A stretch of 64,000 bases of DNA from Chlamydia crocodili (GTDB taxonomy: Bacteria; Chlamydiota; Chlamydiia; Chlamydiales; Chlamydiaceae): contig NZ_CP060791.1 of NCBI RefSeq assembly GCF_018343815.1, forward strand, positions 80,113-144,112. The letters run 5' to 3'. This document shows, one piece after another, positions 56,317 through 64,000 of this stretch. The position numbers and the translations under genes are program-made. The notes below the pieces were generated by a model. That model made no database searches and was not told where the DNA came from. It saw only the letters and a program-made list of their open reading frames with translations. Numbering within the stretch: position 1 is the stretch's first letter; the number at the start of each line of letters is the position of its first letter.

Positions 56317-59139
56317 CTAAGAAAACGACGCTAGCTTATCAAGAATACTTTGTAATTCCATACGATTATTTTTTAAAGTTTCTTCTTTAGAACGCACAAG
56401 ATCCGGATTAGCCTTTCCTCGGAAATTTTCACTATCTAATAAACGTGAGATACTTTCGATAGAATTTTCCAAACGTGTTTTCTCTTTTTCTAGTCGATTT
56501 TTTTCTTTGATAATTTGTTCTACAGGAACAAACACCCCAAGACGAATACCTTCAACAACTCCTAAACTATAGACACGAGCCTTAGGTTCTTCTAATAGAT
56601 ACTCAAGAGAAGCTATCCCACCAAGAGCGCACATCATAGGCACGTAAGCCTTGATAGAAATTCCCTCAGGGCAAATAACAAACACTTCTAAAGAAGTTCT
56701 AGGATCTATCTGCATCTCCCCACGAATATTCCTAATAGTATAAACTAACCTTTCTGCAAGAGCGAAAGATTCATGAAGATCCTTAGGAATAGCAATATCT
56801 ATGACTTGTGGATAAGGAGCCACTACATAAGATTCTTCTCGCAACATATCTAAAGCATGTGCTGTGATAACGTCAGCGCATTCCTCGTTAACCTCACCTA
56901 GCCCTTCCTTTAGTTTCAGAAATAGCGTTTCTGTAACAAAAGGAGTTATAGGATGTAAAACACCTAAAATGTTCACAAGAAAAACTGCTAATAGCTTTTG
57001 CTTTGTAAGTCGGTCTTCCTCTCTACCCTGCTTTCCATAAAGTATGGGCTTGATAATTTCTATGTATGTAGAACAAAAATCATTCCTAAAAAATTCATAT
57101 GCCAGAGTTGTTACCTTATCGAAAGCATAGCTTTGATATGCAGAATCTAATTGCTGTAACAACTGATTGAATCCATCAAGAATATAGTAATCTTCTAATC
57201 CTAAAAGAGTCTTATCGATACCATTAGCGAGATCTTTAGCGGTTAAATTAGAAATATGACCGAAGATAAACCTTGCTCCATTCCAAATCTTATTCGCAAA
57301 ATTTTTGTATTCCTCAAATAGACGATAGTCAAGATCTATCTGCTCACCACGATTCGCACATGAGCATAATGTCATACGGACAGCATCAGCACCGTACTTA
57401 GCTATCATCTCTAAAGGATCAATAACATTACCTTTGGATTTGGAAAGCTTTTCCCATTTTGCTACGACATCTTTAGGAAGAGATTTCCCCATATCATAAG
57501 CATGTTTTTCTTCCCCAGAAATGTATGTCCATTCCCCAAGATCGTTATAACGCTTGTAAGACTTACCAAAAATTAACCCGTGCAAGAAAACATCGTCAAA
57601 AGGTTTCTCTTCAACCATAGCACTGCAAAGCAGTACCATACGTGTCACCCAGAAAAATAGAATATCATGTCCTGTAATGAGAACCGCTGTAGGATAAAAC
57701 TTCTCTAAATCTCCAGATTCTACATCAGGCCAACCTAAACATGTTAATGGCCAGAGCCCGGAAGAAAACCAAGTATCTAATACATCAGGATCTTGATACC
57801 AAGAATCAGGATCTTGAGCAACCTCTTCGGGAATCCCTTCACCATCGTAACAGAGTACACGATCTTGATCGCTCTTATGATACCATACAGGAATACGATG
57901 TCCCCACCACAACTGCCGACTAATACACCAATCACGGAGGTTATTCACCCAAGAGAGATAATTCCGTGTAAATTCTGGAGGGAAAATTTTTATAGAATCA
58001 CTGGCAACAAATTCACGTAAAGAATCTCGAAAACTATCTACGGAAACAAACCATTGTTTCGATAAATATGGTTCGATAACCGCTCCCGAGCGATAAGACA
58101 CGCCAACCCTCAGTTTATAAGGCTCTTTTTTGACAAACAGCCCCATAGCGTCTAATGCTGTGATGATATCTTCACGAGCTTTCTCTTTACTTAATCCTAC
58201 AAATATTCCCCCATTCTCATTGATCTCTCCAGTAGGAGTTAAAATATTTACCATAGGTAAATTATGATTGATTCCCATACGGTAATCATCTCGATCATGA
58301 GCAGGAGTAATTTTTACAGCTCCGGTACCAAATAATGGATCTACAGATATATCTCCAATTATAGGGATCTCGCGATCTACAAAAGGCACGTATACCCTAG
58401 CTCCTAATAAATGCCTGTAACGTTGATCATCAGGAGAAATAGCAATAGCTGTATCCCCTAGTAATGTTTCTGGACGTGTAGTTGCTACAATGATTTCTTC
58501 ACCACTATCGGCTACTTTATAACGGATATAGTAAAGCCAACCATCCTTCTCTTCATACTCTACTTCATCATCAGCAAGGGCTGTTTGTAAAACAGGGTCC
58601 CAGTTAACAAGATAGTATCCTCTATAAATATGACCCTTATCAAAAAGTACCTTAAAAGCCTTCTTTACAGCACGATTCGCTAATGGTTCCATAGTGAAAC
58701 GTAATCGAGACCAGTCGCAAGAACATCCTAACTGACGCAGTTGAGAAAGAATTACTCCCTCGCTCTTTTCTTTCCACTCCCAAACATGTTTTAGGAATTC
58801 TTCTCGAGAAAAGTCTATACGGCGTTTACCCAAGGAAGAATATAAATGTCTTTCTACTACGGTTTGTGTAGCAATACCCGCATGATCTGTACCAGGAACC
58901 CAACACACCTCGAATCCAGACATGCGCTTATAACGAATAAGAACATCTTGAAGAGTGTTCACAAGCGCGTGTCCCATATGCAAAATGCCAGTAACGTTCG
59001 GTGGGGGCATAATAATAGCATAGGGAGGCTTATCACTTGCTGATTGAGCAGTGAACATGCCTGACTCTTCCCAAAAAGCATAAAGTTTTTCCTCTAATCC
59101 TTTAGGATCATAAGCCTTGGGAAATTCATCCTCTTCCAT
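56317..59139 (-). CDS. valS: Valyl-tRNA synthetase
   Basis: The 940-aa class-I enzyme has [18 protein letters not shown] (HIGH as HMGH), [14 protein letters not shown], the editing domain, [13 protein letters not shown] and the [12 protein letters not shown] loop, then a C-terminal coiled coil ([20 protein letters not shown]) typical of ValRS. It charges tRNA-Val and edits threonine. It begins about 60 bp after the lipoprotein gene and continues into pknD. Confidence 0.98.
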   Translation of the reverse strand: MEEDEFPKAYDPKGLEEKLYAFWEESGMFTAQSASDKPPYAIIMPPPNVTGILHMGHALVNTLQDVLIRYKRMSGFEVCWVPGTDHAGIATQTVVERHLYSSLGKRRIDFSREEFLKHVWEWKEKSEGVILSQLRQLGCSCDWSRLRFTMEPLANRAVKKAFKVLFDKGHIYRGYYLVNWDPVLQTALADDEVEYEEKDGWLYYIRYKVADSGEEIIVATTRPETLLGDTAIAISPDDQRYRHLLGARVYVPFVDREIPIIGDISVDPLFGTGAVKITPAHDRDDYRMGINHNLPMVNILTPTGEINENGGIFVGLSKEKAREDIITALDAMGLFVKKEPYKLRVGVSYRSGAVIEPYLSKQWFVSVDSFRDSLREFVASDSIKIFPPEFTRNYLSWVNNLRDWCISRQLWWGHRIPVWYHKSDQDRVLCYDGEGIPEEVAQDPDSWYQDPDVLDTWFSSGLWPLTCLGWPDVESGDLEKFYPTAVLITGHDILFFWVTRMVLLCSAMVEEKPFDDVFLHGLIFGKSYKRYNDLGEWTYISGEEKHAYDMGKSLPKDVVAKWEKLSKSKGNVIDPLEMIAKYGADAVRMTLCSCANRGEQIDLDYRLFEEYKNFANKIWNGARFIFGHISNLTAKDLANGIDKTLLGLEDYYILDGFNQLLQQLDSAYQSYAFDKVTTLAYEFFRNDFCSTYIEIIKPILYGKQGREEDRLTKQKLLAVFLVNILGVLHPITPFVTETLFLKLKEGLGEVNEECADVITAHALDMLREESYVVAPYPQVIDIAIPKDLHESFALAERLVYTIRNIRGEMQIDPRTSLEVFVICPEGISIKAYVPMMCALGGIASLEYLLEEPKARVYSLGVVEGIRLGVFVPVEQIIKEKNRLEKEKTRLENSIESISRLLDSENFRGKANPDLVRSKEETLKNNRMELQSILDKLASFS

Positions 59140-59197
59140 AATTCTATATCCAAATCTTTATAATATTTTTAGATGTCGCAATGGTAAAAACCTAGAT

Positions 59198-59656
59198 CTA
59201 AGAAGCGTCCACAGAAATAACTTCCATCCAAAGATGATGGCGTCTACTGACTATTTCTCTGTCTCCACTAGATAAAGAAACTTTATAAGAAACAATACCC
59301 TGGCGCTCTTCGTAATCATCACCTTTCAGACAATAAATACGATAACCAGAAAGTTGACGCACTTCATATGTCAATTTTTCTATCTTCCCATCACCATAGT
59401 ACACCCAAAGATGTAGAGTTGCAGGGAGTATACTCTGCATCCGATAAGGCAGACTCCAGGTAACAACAACCTGCTGACCAAATATCTCATGAACACAGGC
59501 TTGTTCTATACCCAGATGTGCCGCAGCCGTATAGTCACTATCTACAAATTCTGTAAATGAGGATAACGAAGGTTGCGAACACGCTGATAAACATAGTACT
59601 GATACCAGAGGAAATAGGACTATGATCAATAAGATTTTAGAATAATAATAACGCAA
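59198..59656 (-). CDS. Putative lipoprotein (CT303-like)
   Basis: The frame is open from 59686 but begins inside atpK; a TTG at 59656 gives a normal 26-residue signal (RYYYSKILLIIVLFPLVSV) ending in the lipobox LSAC. The mature part (about 125 aa) has no recognised domain. The start is uncertain because neither TTG has a Shine-Dalgarno; translation may be coupled to atpK, whose last 20 bases it overlaps. Membership of the V-ATPase operon suggests envelope co-expression, not a known ATPase role. Confidence 0.6.
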   Translation of the reverse strand: MRYYYSKILLIIVLFPLVSVLCLSACSQPSLSSFTEFVDSDYTAAAHLGIEQACVHEIFGQQVVVTWSLPYRMQSILPATLHLWVYYGDGKIEKLTYEVRQLSGYRIYCLKGDDYEERQGIVSYKVSLSSGDREIVSRRHHLWMEVISVDAS

Positions 59657-60062
59657 AAACAAAAGCAAAGAGTGCAAACGATTCAACTATCCCAATAGAT
59701 GCAAAAGATTTACCATAAATAGCTGAAGAACGCGCGTATGCTTGAATAGCGCTTACACAACACTTCCCCTGCATTACAGCAGATATTAATAATGCTATAC
59801 CAACAGAAAGCCCCATAGCAATAGCCCCTATAGCACCAACCTTACCATCTTTAATCCCATCTCTGAGTAAAAGCATGAAAATCAATCCGTAGATAGATTG
59901 TGATGATGGCATGGCTGATAAGCCTATAATCTTTCCATGTCCCTCGTCAATTCGGGACATCACAGCATGCGAAGCCACTCCTGCCATACCACAACCAATG
60001 GCGCTGCCTATCATTGCTAAGCCCATGGCGAAAACAGGACCAACAACCGATAAATCAATCAT
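59637..60062 (-). CDS. atpK: V-type ATPase proteolipid subunit K
   Basis: The 141-aa subunit is a four-helix proteolipid, two hairpins of the c-ring type: GPVFAMGLAMIGSAIGCGMAGVASHAV, then a second GAIGAIAMGLSVGIALLISAVMQG, with the last helix GIVESFALFAFVFALLLF; the Glu in VESFALF is the likely ion-binding carboxylate. Ring subunits carry H+ or Na+ across the membrane. It follows atpI by about 137 bp and precedes the lipoprotein gene. Confidence 0.93.
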   Translation of the reverse strand: MIDLSVVGPVFAMGLAMIGSAIGCGMAGVASHAVMSRIDEGHGKIIGLSAMPSSQSIYGLIFMLLLRDGIKDGKVGAIGAIAMGLSVGIALLISAVMQGKCCVSAIQAYARSSAIYGKSFASIGIVESFALFAFVFALLLF

Positions 60063-60198
60063 TATGTACCTCTATATTTCATAATAATATCTCAAGAAAA
60101 CCTTAAAAAATCAGTTCTTTAGTTATCTTGTTTGTAATTTAATTTTTCTAAAGATCTCGGATTCTATCAAACCGTAGAATTATTACCTAAATCTATCC

Positions 60199-62148
60199 CT
60201 AGGAATCCGCAACCTTATGACATACTACTTTTCTTAAAGGACGTAGGAGTTTCCCTCCTCCATCAAAACTGTAGTGATACCACTCAATGAAGTTTAATCT
60301 AAGTCCATGAATCACTCCGCCCATAATAGAAAGAAGTATATTCACCGAATGACCAAACAAAATAATAACGAAAGCTATAGCAGGAGGAAAACGGCTGCTA
60401 ATCTGCACGATTGTTGTTCCTACCATAGCTCCTGCTAATCCTAATGCGTAGATACGCAAATAAGACAGAACATCTGAGAATACCTGAATAATTGCTGTAA
60501 TCTCATCAATACCGCTAACACCACGTTGTAAAATAGCACCAGCAACTGCAAGGCCTATACCTACAAATACTCCGTAATAACCAATTATTCCTCCAAAATC
60601 ATAAGGAACATGGAACAGGTAATGAATCAAAGACACTGATTGCAAATACAGAGGTAGATACAGATAGGCCCCACACATAAAAATAATCCACCCTAAGCCT
60701 GAATAACGCTGACGTATATAACGTAACATTCCCAGAGCCATATGAATCACTCCAATAAATAACGCCAACTCCATTAGGATGTTATCCGTAAACTTATCAT
60801 AAACAACAGCACGCGCTACCGTCTCTCCACTAGATTTTTCCGTGGCAAGAAGAAACTCTTCTGGACTTTGTTTATCTTTCAATAAAGGATGTTCATTGAC
60901 TAACTCTTTATATCCTTTAGGATGCTTGTCTAGATAATATTCTGCCTTTTTCAAAGCCAACATATGAGTAAGAGAATATTCTCTCAAAGGATTCGAAGGA
61001 CTTATAGAAATCCCAAAAAATGACGTTGTGGCAAATCCCCAGCAAATACATCCCAATCCCAAAATGGAAAACATCTTCAAAAAACGTGCTAAGGGTTTAG
61101 AACCTTTCAGAGCACGACGCGCTTTAAACGTTATGAAAAGCGAAGTTGCTAAGAAAACAAGTCCATAACCACCATCATTAACGATCATAGAAAAGAAGAA
61201 GAAAAATGAGATAAACACCCATAATGAAGGGTCTTTATCTGAAGATGCTGGTGTATCATAAATGTTGACCAGATCTTCTCCGATACGTCCGAGACCACTA
61301 TTTTCCAAATATGTAGGGACAATCTCATCAGGATCTGGAGCTACTTTATGTAAGCAAATATCAAACTGGTCACATAGTTTCTCTAGTTCTTGAATGCGAT
61401 CAGAGATTACCCATCCCGAAATAGAAAAAATCTTACCATCAAAGAGTTCTTCTACACTATCTTCAGCATGTCTTAATCGTTGTTCATTATCATAATCACA
61501 AAGCCCTTCAAGAACATCTTGACGATAAGCATAAAGTTCACAAATTCTCGATTTCTTAAGATGAATATCTCTTAAAAGAACAGATTCTTTAGATTGCAAT
61601 TCGTTAACAGAGTACGGAGAATCGATCTCTGTGAACTGATCTTTTGACAAGCCAACTACACCAATCACAGCATAGTAATCGAAATTATATGCCGTAGATA
61701 AGTAGAAGACATTTGGTTGCTCTACTTCTATATCTTGACCATCTACATGTTTTCGATAGAAAAATCTGATTGTTAAACCAGTTTTCCTTGTAAATTCGAT
61801 AATATCATCAGAAGAAAATACCCCTAAAGGTTTAACTCTAAGAATCTCTTTCCTTAAAGCTTTCGTAGCTTCTGTTAAAGAAAGAATCTCTTGATGGAGA
61901 GAAAACACCTCATCTAGTATCTGCTCGACAGTTAGATTCTCAGATTTTGACAAGGATAAGTCAGCTGAAGGATATTCTCTTTTCAAACAATTTAGAATTT
62001 TCAAACATTCAGAAAAACGCCGCAATTTTTCAGCAGTAATAAATCTTTTATCAGAGATGAACTCAACTATTCCAAGTTCTCTACAAGCAGTAAAAAATTC
62101 TGATCGATTTCTTCCAATAAAGAGATACTTATCAACATTTACGCGCAT
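60199..62148 (-). CDS. atpI: V-type ATPase subunit I
   Basis: The 649-aa subunit has a coiled cytoplasmic half (about residues 1-300) and a C-terminal membrane half with about seven segments: [42 protein letters not shown] and [19 protein letters not shown], the last with the conserved channel Arg. It is the stator/channel subunit linking peripheral stalk and ring. It overlaps atpD by 10 bp. Confidence 0.93.
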   Translation of the reverse strand: MRVNVDKYLFIGRNRSEFFTACRELGIVEFISDKRFITAEKLRRFSECLKILNCLKREYPSADLSLSKSENLTVEQILDEVFSLHQEILSLTEATKALRKEILRVKPLGVFSSDDIIEFTRKTGLTIRFFYRKHVDGQDIEVEQPNVFYLSTAYNFDYYAVIGVVGLSKDQFTEIDSPYSVNELQSKESVLLRDIHLKKSRICELYAYRQDVLEGLCDYDNEQRLRHAEDSVEELFDGKIFSISGWVISDRIQELEKLCDQFDICLHKVAPDPDEIVPTYLENSGLGRIGEDLVNIYDTPASSDKDPSLWVFISFFFFFSMIVNDGGYGLVFLATSLFITFKARRALKGSKPLARFLKMFSILGLGCICWGFATTSFFGISISPSNPLREYSLTHMLALKKAEYYLDKHPKGYKELVNEHPLLKDKQSPEEFLLATEKSSGETVARAVVYDKFTDNILMELALFIGVIHMALGMLRYIRQRYSGLGWIIFMCGAYLYLPLYLQSVSLIHYLFHVPYDFGGIIGYYGVFVGIGLAVAGAILQRGVSGIDEITAIIQVFSDVLSYLRIYALGLAGAMVGTTIVQISSRFPPAIAFVIILFGHSVNILLSIMGGVIHGLRLNFIEWYHYSFDGGGKLLRPLRKVVCHKVADS

Positions 62149-62765
62149 TCGGATTCCTTCTTACGCTGCTCTATCTTTTTCTTAGCCATCTTTACTTGGC
62201 CAACATCTGTAATACTGCGATCACTTAAGAAAATTGCAATTTTCTTAATCATTCGTGTGGTCTCTGGAATCAATTTCTTCTCAAAGAGATTTACACGAAT
62301 GGATACATTTCTTAATTCTTCTTCTAAAATCCTTTGCTTTTCTGCAGCCACTTCAGAACGCACTTTATTAATCACGAATTCTCTAGAATAGGCTACAAGC
62401 GTATCGATCCAAATGGGAGTATCTAAAACAGAATAGGAAGATTCTGATAGGACAATATTTCTTACTACAGGGACTTCTACTCCCGTAATATTTTCATAGT
62501 CCTTCTCGACTTTCTCTATATTAAAGCTATTTGTAATCGCATCAACATAAAGAGGAACACTATAAAGCTCTGCGAAAGCATAAATACTCTCTCTGGCTTC
62601 TTCATATGCTTGTATACTCTCACTAGCTTCTCGGATAGCATTAGCAACTTCTACTTGCAACAGCGCTTTTTTTAATTTTAATGTCGGTAAATATGTTTCC
62701 AAACGTGAGAGCTTTACTTTCTCTAAACGATAGGCATTTTTTGTTAGCTTTATCTGTGAAGACAT
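62139..62765 (-). CDS. atpD: V-type ATPase subunit D (central stalk)
   Basis: From ATG 62765 ([23 protein letters not shown]) it encodes 208 aa; the TTG at 62777 lies inside atpB. The [10 protein letters not shown] start and long helices at both ends ([24 protein letters not shown]) fit the V/A-type D subunit, the rotating shaft. It overlaps atpB by 16 bp and atpI by 10 bp, all one operon. Confidence 0.93.
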   Translation of the reverse strand: MSSQIKLTKNAYRLEKVKLSRLETYLPTLKLKKALLQVEVANAIREASESIQAYEEARESIYAFAELYSVPLYVDAITNSFNIEKVEKDYENITGVEVPVVRNIVLSESSYSVLDTPIWIDTLVAYSREFVINKVRSEVAAEKQRILEEELRNVSIRVNLFEKKLIPETTRMIKKIAIFLSDRSITDVGQVKMAKKKIEQRKKESECA

Positions 62766-64000
62766 GATTTCGGCCAATACTTATTGATCAATTGTTCCTT
62801 TATTCCTACTTCTTCGGAATGGAAACTTTGGGCAAGAATTTTCCAACCAATATCTAAAGCTTCTTCTAAAGGAATATTTACTTCTAAACTCATTAATCGT
62901 GTTTCGAAAAGCTCAGCAAATGCCAGTAACTTTTTATCCCAATTTGATAACTTAAAGCCCATAGACATTCTTTCAGCAGCTTTCCTAGAATCGGCATACA
63001 GCCGTATTAAGGAATTTGCAAGATCTCCATGATCTTCTCTAGTTACCTTACCAATAACCAATTGCTTCAAACGAGATAAGGATCCAAACGGGTCAATACG
63101 ATTATTCTTCAGATAAAACTGTCCTTCTGTAATGAATCCAGTGTTATCAGGAACAGGATGGGTAATATCATCCCCGGGCATTGTAGTGACACTAATTAAA
63201 GTAATGGATCCCCCGTTTGCTATATCCACAGCTTTTTCATAACGCAATGCAAGATCTGAATATAAAGATCCTGGATATCCGCGGTTTGCAGGAATTTGAT
63301 CCATAGTAATGGCGATTTCTTTTAAAGCATCTGCAAACGCCGTCATGTCTGTAAGTAAGACCAATACATTTTTATTACAATCTACAGCAAACTTCTCAGC
63401 ACATGCTAAAGCCATATCAGGAATTAAAACACACTCTACAGGCGCGTCTACAGCTTTATGAATAAACATCACACATTTATCTGCAAATCCTAATCTCTTA
63501 GACTCATCAACAAAAAAGCTATAGTCAACGAACGTTAATCCCATGCCACCAATAATTACAATATCAGCATCTGTTTGTGCAGCGATACGCATTAATAAAG
63601 CATTGTGATTCTCTCCAGAAGAAGAAAAAATAGGAATCTTTTGCGACTTAACTAAACAATTGAAGACATCAATCATAGGAATATTGGTTTTCACCATATC
63701 CCTAGGCACAACACGACAGACAGGATTAAATGTAGGTGTTGAAATTTCAATCGGATCACCAAAACACTCCCCCTCGCCGTCAATCGGCTTACCTACACCG
63801 TTTAAACGTCTACCTATTAGAGATTCCCCATAAGTAATCTCCATAGAACGACCTAAAAAGATTACCCTATCTCCTGTCGACAATCCGGAAGTACCACCAA
63901 AAACTTGTAAAGTCACTTTCTTAGAATCAAAGCGTAAAACAGAAGCGTATGAAGATCTTCCATCTAATCTTTCGATTTCCGCTAATTCACCTAAACGTGC
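62750..64000 (-). CDS. atpB: V-type ATPase subunit B (5' end beyond window)
   Basis: The frame runs unbroken to the right edge (64000), so the start is missing; 416 codons are visible. [43 protein letters not shown] (the non-catalytic P-loop-like region without a Walker A), [33 protein letters not shown] and [25 protein letters not shown] mark the V/A-type non-catalytic B subunit. Catalytic A should be just upstream of the window. The V-ATPase here probably hydrolyses ATP to energise the membrane. Confidence 0.95.
   Translation of the reverse strand, partial: ARLGELAEIERLDGRSSYASVLRFDSKKVTLQVFGGTSGLSTGDRVIFLGRSMEITYGESLIGRRLNGVGKPIDGEGECFGDPIEISTPTFNPVCRVVPRDMVKTNIPMIDVFNCLVKSQKIPIFSSSGENHNALLMRIAAQTDADIVIIGGMGLTFVDYSFFVDESKRLGFADKCVMFIHKAVDAPVECVLIPDMALACAEKFAVDCNKNVLVLLTDMTAFADALKEIAITMDQIPANRGYPGSLYSDLALRYEKAVDIANGGSITLISVTTMPGDDITHPVPDNTGFITEGQFYLKNNRIDPFGSLSRLKQLVIGKVTREDHGDLANSLIRLYADSRKAAERMSMGFKLSNWDKKLLAFAELFETRLMSLEVNIPLEEALDIGWKILAQSFHSEEVGIKEQLINKYWPKSCLHR

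Overview
The window is chromosomal DNA from a Chlamydia (Chlamydiaceae) species. The evidence is chlamydia-restricted families (DUF1389 membrane proteins, Inc-like bilobed membrane proteins, a Ctad1/CT017-type SH3 adhesin), a double-length UvrA, an archaeal-type V-ATPase operon, a CIRCE-controlled groESL pair, a C-terminally extended TrmD, and gene order that matches from memory the C. trachomatis CT010-CT035 and CT301-CT307 blocks. The DUF1389 cluster and a sialidase-like gene point to the psittaci/caviae/felis/abortus/pecorum side of the genus; the species cannot be fixed from this window.

Layout. 1-5.5 kb: accessory cluster of five tandem minus-strand DUF1389 paralogues in different states: one cut by the window edge with an in-frame C9 tract just after its start, one intact, one internally deleted and carrying a C10 tract, one badly decayed, and one with a long acidic insert and a one-base frameshift at a T7 run. 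5.9-11.6 kb: NIF3-family protein, PepF, groES-groEL, AsmA-like protein. 11.7-15.4 kb: tRNA-Asn, an accessory Inc-like protein with SPYxxL motifs, a BPL_N protein, an EamA transporter. 15.9-27.3 kb: recD2, then a long minus-strand run read as prfA-prmC-ffh-rpsP-trmD-rplS-rnhB-gmk-rpoZ(like)-metG (translation, protein targeting, nucleotide supply), with rpmE upstream of it. 27.3-34.7 kb: secreted hypothetical, lepB, ileS, tmRNA, small membrane protein. 34.8-42.1 kb: PIN-PhoH, Cys-rich CT016-like protein, CT017/Ctad1-like adhesin, sialidase-like protein, cytochrome bd oxidase. 42.3-47.7 kb: c-di-AMP synthase and its regulator, LpxL/HtrB acyltransferase, small Inc-like protein, pyruvate kinase. 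48.1-64 kb: double UvrA, PknD, ValS, lipoprotein, V-ATPase subunits K, I, D and B (B cut by the right edge).

Most of the window is conserved housekeeping DNA. The unusual parts are: the DUF1389 array with homopolymer tracts at gene starts, which looks like a slipped-strand (phase-variation) module; the Inc-like gene beside tRNA-Asn; the sialidase-like gene between the adhesin and cydAB; the lepB leader with a hidden 59-codon ORF, a 12-bp hairpin and a perfect 16-bp palindrome; two mutually exclusive 9-bp hairpins before lpxL; and a UvrA whose second half has lost most of its ABC-ATPase signatures.

No rRNA, CRISPR array, insertion sequence or prophage was seen. All functions are from motif reading without database searches; start codons are called by eye.
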